Assembly: GCA_027924585.1 (NCBI GenBank)
Contig: BSBM01000597.1
Span: forward strand, 4,975,501 to 5,039,500
Direction: 5' to 3'
Source: Larix kaempferi
Lineage: Eukaryota > Streptophyta > Pinopsida > Pinales > Pinaceae
Length of the DNA stretch: 64,000 nucleotides
The position numbers and the translations under genes were made by a program. The notes under the pieces were generated by a model. It ran no database searches. It saw nothing but the letters and a program-made list of their open reading frames with translations, and was not told where the DNA came from. Below, piece by piece: positions 58,771 to 64,000 of this stretch (position 1 is its first letter; every line of letters begins with the position of its first letter).

Positions 58771-59289
58771 AATTGTCATTTCTTACATAATGTTATTCAA
58801 TGATGTATATGCTTATGTTCCTAGAATTAGGTTGTGTATTATGCATAGTTACATTGATGAACAGTATACTACTAATATACATGGGTAAGTGGCCTATGGC
58901 GCTGTACAACATTCCATTGCTAATTATCTAGAATGAAACCTCTTTGCTGACATGTTAGGAGTTGTGCACACTCTTAACAATGTTCTGGTAGAGATTGGAA
59001 GGCATCTAGAAAGTTACGGAATATGGATAAATGTTGTATTGAAGCATTGGATAAGACAATTACATGATTGTATGACATATTTCTTTATGTGTAAGAATTT
59101 GTTCTAAAAACTATAAGATGTTTTCTAATCATGCAATTTAACTTGTTGTGTAGGAAAGATCGTATACCATCACCTACAAAAGAAGGACTACAACATTTGT
59201 TCAGCACCAAAGTTATCTATTGAAAATATTGAAGATATTGAAGTTCCCAGGATCTGGGAAGAATGCCATGATCGAGGAGTATCAGTCGA

Positions 59290-60608
59290 TCATGAAGATG
59301 TTTAGGATGCAATCCCAAGACCTGAAGGGAAGTCTGTAGTGAATTCCAAGTGGATCTACAAGATCAAGCATGCTGCAGATGGCAACATAGAAAAATACAA
59401 AGCGAGTGATGAAGTAGAAGATACACCAGATAGATTTCAAGATAGCTTTCTTGAATGGTGTAGTCAAGGAAGTATATGTGGAGCAGCCACTTGGTTCTAA
59501 GACACATGACAAGGAGTCATATATGTATAGAACTTGGTATGGTAGGATAGATAGCTTTCTATCCAGTTTGTGCTTTACCAAGGGTAAAGCGGATTCCAAC
59601 CTTTACTACAAGGTTGAGGAAGGCAATCCAGTGATACTACTTTTGTATATGGATGACCTATTTATTACAGGTGAAGATAGATTGATTGTCGACACACAGC
59701 GAAAGCTTTCTTCCGAGTTCGATATGAAGGAATTAGGGATGATGCACTATTTCCTAGGTATGGAGGTATGGCAGAGTACAGATGGGATCTTCCTTGGACA
59801 AGGGAAGTATACTGTAGATATCCTGAAGAGGTTCGGGATGATGGATTGCAAGGCCATGGCCACACCTATGGCATCGAATCTGAAGCTTCTATGTGATGCT
59901 TCATCTGAGCCGGTTGATATCTCCATGTATCGTCAGATGATTGAGTCCTTGATGTACCTGACGAACACGAGACCAGATATTTGATTTGCGGTGAACACAT
60001 TGAGCCAGTTCCTGACGGATCCGAGGAGTGTTCACCTGGTTGCTGTAAAGCATATTCTGAGGTACCTGAAGGGTACAGTTGATTATGGGCTCAGGTATGA
60101 AGCGAAGCAAAAGTTTAACCTGCAAGGTTATGTTGATTCAGATTTGGCAGGCAGTGCTGCAGATAGGAAGAGCACATCTGGGTGCTGCTTCAGTATGGGA
60201 TCAAGTGTGATCTCTTGGTTTAGTAGGAAGTAGTCCTGCGTAGCATTGAGTACAGCCAAGGCAGAGTATGTTGTAGCATGTTCAGATAGTTGTGAGGCAG
60301 TATGGCTATGGAAGCTACTGTCTAAGTTATTTGATCTCCCGTTGGATGCTACTGGTATCTTCTGTGATAACCAGAGTTGTGTGAAGTTGTCCGAGAACCC
60401 AGTGTTTCATGACAGGTCAAAACACATAGAGATCAAATATCACTATATCAGGAATATGGTGCAGAGAGGAGATATGAAGCTCCTGTATGTTGCGACGGTC
60501 GAGCAGATTGCAGATGTGCTGATGAATCCACTAGCTAGGGTGAAGTTCGAGTACTTCAGACAGAGGCTTGGTGTTCTTCGGATTGATGACACTTCGAGGA
60601 ACAAGTGA
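59290..60608 (+). pseudogene. Copia C reverse transcriptase and RNase H
   Basis: PRPEGKSVVNSKWIYKIKHA and GNIEKYKA mark the RT start. About 40 residues are then missing before IDFKIAFLNGVVKEVYVEQP. From 59451 one frame continues with ILLLYMDDLFITGEDRL (catalytic YMDD) and LGMMHYFLGMEVWQ. YRQMIESLMYL and VKHILRYLKGTVDYGL follow. RNase H carries GYVDSDLAGSAADRKSTSG, STAKAEYVVA, FCDNQSCVKLSENPVFHDRS and IADVLMNPLARVKFEYF, ending at 60608. Two stops (59982 and 60231) and the deletion inactivate it. Confidence 0.9.
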
Positions 60609-60739
60609 TGGACACATTTACTGAATCCATTCCAATCATGTTGGAAGGAGGATCCTTCACATGGCTGTGGATGTAAGCGCTGGATGATGAGCATCAAGAT
60701 GATGTTCTGGTTTCTGCTTTGTATGATCAGTTGGATTAT

Positions 60740-61200
60740 TTTTATATGTATGTACACATCATGTTGGATGCTGGATATGATCAGTTGGATCATTTATATG
60801 TATGTATGCATCATGTTGGATGCTGGATATGATCAGTAGGATCATTTGTATGTATTTTGTATATGCATCATGTTGGATGCTTAGACCATGTATCTGTATA
60901 TGTATCAGGTGGATACATTGTATGATTTGGTGGATCATGTATGGTGATATGTATCATGTATTTGTATTTGTATTAGGTGGATACATTGTATGATCAGGTG
61001 GATCATGTATGATGATATGTATCAGGTAGATACTTGGTATGCATCAGGTAGATGCATTGTATGATCAGGATGATCATGGATGACGAGCTTCAGGATGTTG
61101 CTCCAGATGACATGCAGCAGGATGTTGCAGTGATGATGATCAGGATGATCATGTGTACATCAGGATGATGCATGGTGAGTATCAGGTTGATACTCTATGG
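60740..61200. repeat. Copia C tandem region 1: GATCAGGTGGATCAT-type repeats
   Basis: Degenerate units of about 60-70 bp (GCATCATGTTGGATGCT, GATCAGTTGGATCATTT), then shorter units built on GTATCAGGTGGATAC and GATCAGG(A/T)(T/G)GATCATG. Confidence 0.85.
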
Positions 61201-61224
61201 CCATGGATCAGGTTGTGCAGATGA

Positions 61225-61720
61225 GCATATAATTTGGCCCTGGGAGATTTGCAGATAGTCTTTCGAGGTTTTGACTATGGTATATAATTTGGCCCTGGGA
61301 TATCTGGCAAATGCTCTTTCGAGGTTTTGCTCTGGGAGGACATATAATTTGGCCCTGGGAGATCTGTAGATAGTCTTTCGAGGTTTTGCCTATGGCATAT
61401 AATCTGGCCCTGGGATATCTGGCAGATGCTCTTTAAAGGTTTTGTCCTATGGCATATAATATGTCCCTGGGAGATCCGATAGGTTGGGCTGTGTGCCCGT
61501 AATAAGTCCTAGGATGCTCTTGCGAGGTTTTTCCATGACCACATATAATCTGTCCCTGGGAGATCCTATAGGTAGAGCTGTGTGCTCGTAACAGCCTGGG
61601 ATGCTCTTGCGAGGTTTTGTGGTGAGGTCACATATAATATGGCCCTGGGAGATCCTATATGTAGAGCCGTGTGCTCGTAACAGCCTGGGATGCTCCTTCG
61701 AGGTTTTGTGACGCACGTAA
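61225..61720. repeat. Copia C tandem region 2: CATATAATTTGGCCCTGGGA units
   Basis: Seven or so units start CATATAAT(T/C/A)TG and continue CCCTGGGAGATC or CCCTGGGATATC. Each ends in CTTTCGAGGTTTT or CTTGCGAGGTTTT. Unit length grows from about 60 to about 115 bp toward the right. Confidence 0.9.
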
Positions 61721-61935
61721 TAAGTCTTGAGGATTCCACAGTATGGCCAGTGATGACGAAGACCTGCAGGTGGTGGGCCTACATCCAGTATGAAAAAGGA
61801 CTGGCTCTGTAGAACTTCCTATGACAAGTAGAGTCAGAGATTGGTTGAGATAGTAGTAGCAATGACGATGATGATGACGATGATCCCGAGAAGAAGACTT
61901 GTCTAGTAGATCTGTGTCGAGAAATACCTTCCTAG

Positions 61936-61946
61936 TTAAGAGGGAG
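61936..61946 (+). promoter_or_regulatory. Polypurine tract of copia C
   Basis: TTAAGAGGGAG directly before the 3' LTR, almost the same as in copia A. Confidence 0.85.
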
Positions 61947-62647
61947 TGTTGATGTATATGTAACTTCGGAATGTATTTCACCCATGTATGTCATATATGT
62001 ATTTTGTAATACTATAGAGATGGCATTATTCCTCTATACGGAAGTGTTTGCATTCCTATATAGATGTTATTATTCCTCTATATGGAAGTGTCATCATTTA
62101 TATTGTAAGTGTCGTAACTTATACTTGATGGGTTATTAGATCACCTTGTTGGGGTCGGCCCTGTATAAGTCATGTGGGTCGAAGGGTTATTAGACCACCC
62201 TATTAGGGGTCGTCCATGTGGGTCAAAGGGTTATTAGACCACCAAGTGTGGGGTTGGCCCAGATTAAGTTAACCATGGGTTAAGCTAGACATGTAGGCCC
62301 CATTAGTTTATTGGGTAGGACAGAACAAGTATAAATAGAGATCGGGAGATCTCTATTTGATCATTCATTCACACACTTCTCTCATTCGGAAAGTGGCGCA
62401 CTTATGAGGAGGAGGCTTTGCTGCTAGGAGAAGACTATCTCTTATATTTTGGTTGTATCATTGCTCTATCTATCTCTGAGGAAGTTATTGGGGTTTTTCA
62501 CCTTTATGGTTTTCCCCAAGTAAACTCTGGGTCTCTTCTGTGCTTACATTATTGTGTCCATGATTGATATGCTGTAGATTTGCTGTACATGTTGTTCTCT
62601 CAGTTAAGATCCTAGATCAGATTGAAGTAAATTCTGAAAATTTAACA
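61947..62647 (+). repeat. 3' LTR of copia C
   Basis: Same limits and length as the 5' LTR, followed by CAAAG. Confidence 0.95.
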
Positions 62648-62652
62648 CAAAG

Positions 62653-63333
62653 GAGTCGAGATATAATCTATCACATCATTTTGTGATGCTTGTTAAGTCA
62701 CTTCCGTGACAGAGAGGGGCACAATTGGTTTGTCTAGAGTAGGAAGGATCCAAGGATCAGTTGTTTGATAAATAATGAAGATCTCTTTGGATAACACATT
62801 AGCATTACTCGTGGAACCGATATAATTGATAGGAGTGGGTAAACCAAAGGTGCCCATCAAATATGAGTACATACCTACCCCTAAACTCTCACTGGGCGGA
62901 CGGGCTTGATCAATCCAAGGGATATTAGAATCTGAAGGATTTTTTTTTTTTTGGGCATAAGCTAATTGATCAATGGTGACAATATTTTCATCATCAGGGA
63001 ACATAAGCACCCAAAAAATGGATGAAGGAATAGCTTGCATTGTGTATGTCTAGCTTCTTCCCAACAACAAATTGTATTCAAGAGCAACATCTACAACTTC
63101 CACTTCTATGACACTAATTTACTTGCAAGTTGGAGCTCAAATGAGGGTAAGATTACATGCGGACGGAAGGACCTCCCATCAAAAGCAGTAAGTAATGTAG
63201 TTGAAGGGACTAACTCTGGAGAGCCTATGGCTTGGCAGCAAGAGATAGACATTATGCACATTGACGTGCCTTCATCCACTACTGTTCGTTGAATGGTTTT
63301 AACACCATGGACTACTTTGATCTGGAAGGCCAC
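62653..63333 (-). pseudogene. Gypsy D protease and first linker blocks
   Basis: VVDEGTSMCIMS is the protease catalytic region. YNLLLGRS and a stop replacing Trp follow near 63070, then MFPDDENIVTIDQL and LGVGMYSYLMGTFGLPTPIN. The protease runs into the linker without interruption, which is how the solo LTR at 1878-2718 in gypsy A can be recognised as an insertion. Stops lie near 63106. Confidence 0.8.
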
Positions 63334-64000
63334 GTGATAGGGAAACCGAGGTTTGACATTTTACATATCAAATCTATCTAGCATACTTGAAGAATCCATA
63401 CTGTCTATTGCCACTAGAAGTGCATTTTGTTGCGATGGAAAACTTTGCAGAAATTCTAGAACATACATAGCACACGGCGTTTGGGATAGGTCCTATACAA
63501 CTGAGTAGTTTGAAGCATCTTGTGCATCAGGGTTGTGTGTTTCTGATTTGTAGAAACCTTTTGGTATCTTCGGCATAGGATCTGTAGGTCTCTCTATATG
63601 AATAGGAACAAATGACTCAAGGATCTCTTTGTCTTTCTGCTTCGTATTCGGCTTATATTTCTGAGATCTCGTTTGCAACAAAGAATGGGAGTTCATCATA
63701 TTAATATAAGATTGATCAGCCTATGTGGAATGAGGAGTACCCCCAGTATTAGAGCTGCCAGAAGCTGAACCTTGTCCTTTGGGAAAAGGATCCTTCAGAA
63801 CATCGGGTTTCTTCTCACTTAATAGCTTATGGGATTCATCTATGAGAGGACATTGATGAGTGAGGTCATCATCTTTACAAAGTTTGCAAGGAAACTTCAC
63901 CTTCTTCTTTTCTCACTTTTCCTGCTTGACATTTTCAGTAGTTTTGGGATTTTGTTGGTTTCCATCCCCTTTCGTGCCCTTTTTCTTATTGTTGGGTTTC
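63334..64000 (-). pseudogene. gag: Gypsy D gag end with zinc knuckle, continues beyond the window
   Basis: At the right edge a Lys/Asn/Gln-rich tract leads into KVKFPCKLCKDDDLTHQC (about 63851-63900), the same knuckle as gypsy A with the His changed to Asp. SYINMMNSHSLLQTRSQKY and IPKGFYKSETHNPDAQDASN follow, then QTPCAM (about 63460). Stops occur near 63723, 63912 and 63373. Confidence 0.75.

Larger units (their letters stand above)
55686..62647 (+). mobile_element. Copia C: Ty1/copia element inserted in gypsy D
   Basis: It has two 701-bp LTRs with roughly two dozen differences by eye (about 3.4%), a PBS, a polypurine tract and a 5-bp TSD. The interior has the same plan as copia A: a shared leader, long non-coding sequence, a short integrase piece, RT with a deletion, RNase H, and tandem arrays before the polypurine tract. 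Its LTRs share the GGGTTATTAGACC and TATAAATAGAG elements with copia A, so the two are sister families. Confidence 0.93.
53761..64000 (-). mobile_element. Gypsy D: relative of gypsy A with a large deletion, split by copia C, 5' end outside the window
   Basis: On the minus strand from the right edge it has the gag end, zinc knuckle, protease and the same linker blocks as gypsy A. Copia C interrupts it at 55685/62648 and the linker continues to the start of RT at about 55257. RT, RNase H and integrase are missing. About 750 bp of non-coding sequence, a polypurine tract and a 3' LTR follow. The order of the two parts and the TSD CAAAG show that the pieces were one element. Confidence 0.85.

Noticed and set aside
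1-64000. A prokaryotic operon or defence system
   Set aside because: No prokaryotic gene order or ribosome binding sites; all domains belong to eukaryotic retroelements.

Overview
The window is repeat-dense nuclear plant DNA, and I found no ordinary host gene in it. Nearly everything that can be read is a transposable element: Ty3/gypsy and Ty1/copia LTR retrotransposons, two L1-type LINEs, a tRNA-derived SINE and several solo LTRs. Many are nested inside one another, and most coding regions carry nonsense codons or deletions. Plant-type primer binding sites (TGGTATCAGAGC and TGGTATCATAGC), DUF4283-type LINE ORF1 proteins and a plant L1 with a C-terminal RNase H place it in a land plant with a large genome. 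A gymnosperm is plausible, but the sequence alone does not prove it.

Layout, left to right. (1) 1-11471, plus strand: a large Tat-like gypsy element ('gypsy A') cut by the left edge. It has gag, protease, RT, RNase H and integrase, plus a second RNase H-like domain downstream of integrase. An antisense, apparently intron-containing gene (about 6927-8520) follows, then a long 3' non-coding region and a 3' LTR (10547-11471). An 841-bp solo LTR carrying a decamer minisatellite sits inside its pol (1878-2718, TSD GGCTA). (2) 11472-19725, minus strand: 'copia B'. Gypsy A interrupts its RNase H, a 2.3-kb LTR-like element (12642-14958) splits integrase from RT, and a 966-bp solo LTR (16974-17939, TSD GACCA) splits gag. 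Its 5' LTR is 18458-19725. (3) 19848-25058, minus strand: decayed LINE 2 with 15-bp flanking duplications. (4) 25074-26013: spacer with a 21-bp tandem repeat and a tRNA-derived SINE. (5) 26014-about 40064, minus strand: LINE 1, with ORF1 and ORF2 free of indels but carrying six stop codons. Its ORF1 is split by the young 'copia A' (30934-38227, TSD GGTAT, 552-bp LTRs with 5 differences). (6) 40065-44379: AT-rich sequence with no recognisable gene. (7) 44380-45965, plus strand: LTR, PBS and a RT/RNase H remnant of 'gypsy F'. (8) 45987-46704: a tandem duplication of about 350 bp. (9) 47063-50122 and beyond, minus strand: 'gypsy E', with a 649-residue open frame cut off in RNase H and an LTR beginning at 50123. 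(10) 53761-64000, minus strand: 'gypsy D', a relative of gypsy A with a large internal deletion, split by 'copia C' (55686-62647, TSD CAAAG, 701-bp LTRs).

Three points stand out. First, the antisense gene in gypsy A resembles the plant mobile domain family and has introns with consensus splice sites. Those introns would survive retrotransposition only because the gene lies antisense to the element's own transcript. Second, copia A and copia C are sister families that share a long non-coding interior in place of most of gag, protease and integrase. Each also carries large, different tandem arrays between RNase H and the polypurine tract, which suggests a partly non-autonomous lineage. Third, the nesting order can be read base by base from target-site duplications. 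The identity of most domains rests on motifs I read by eye; no database search was possible.
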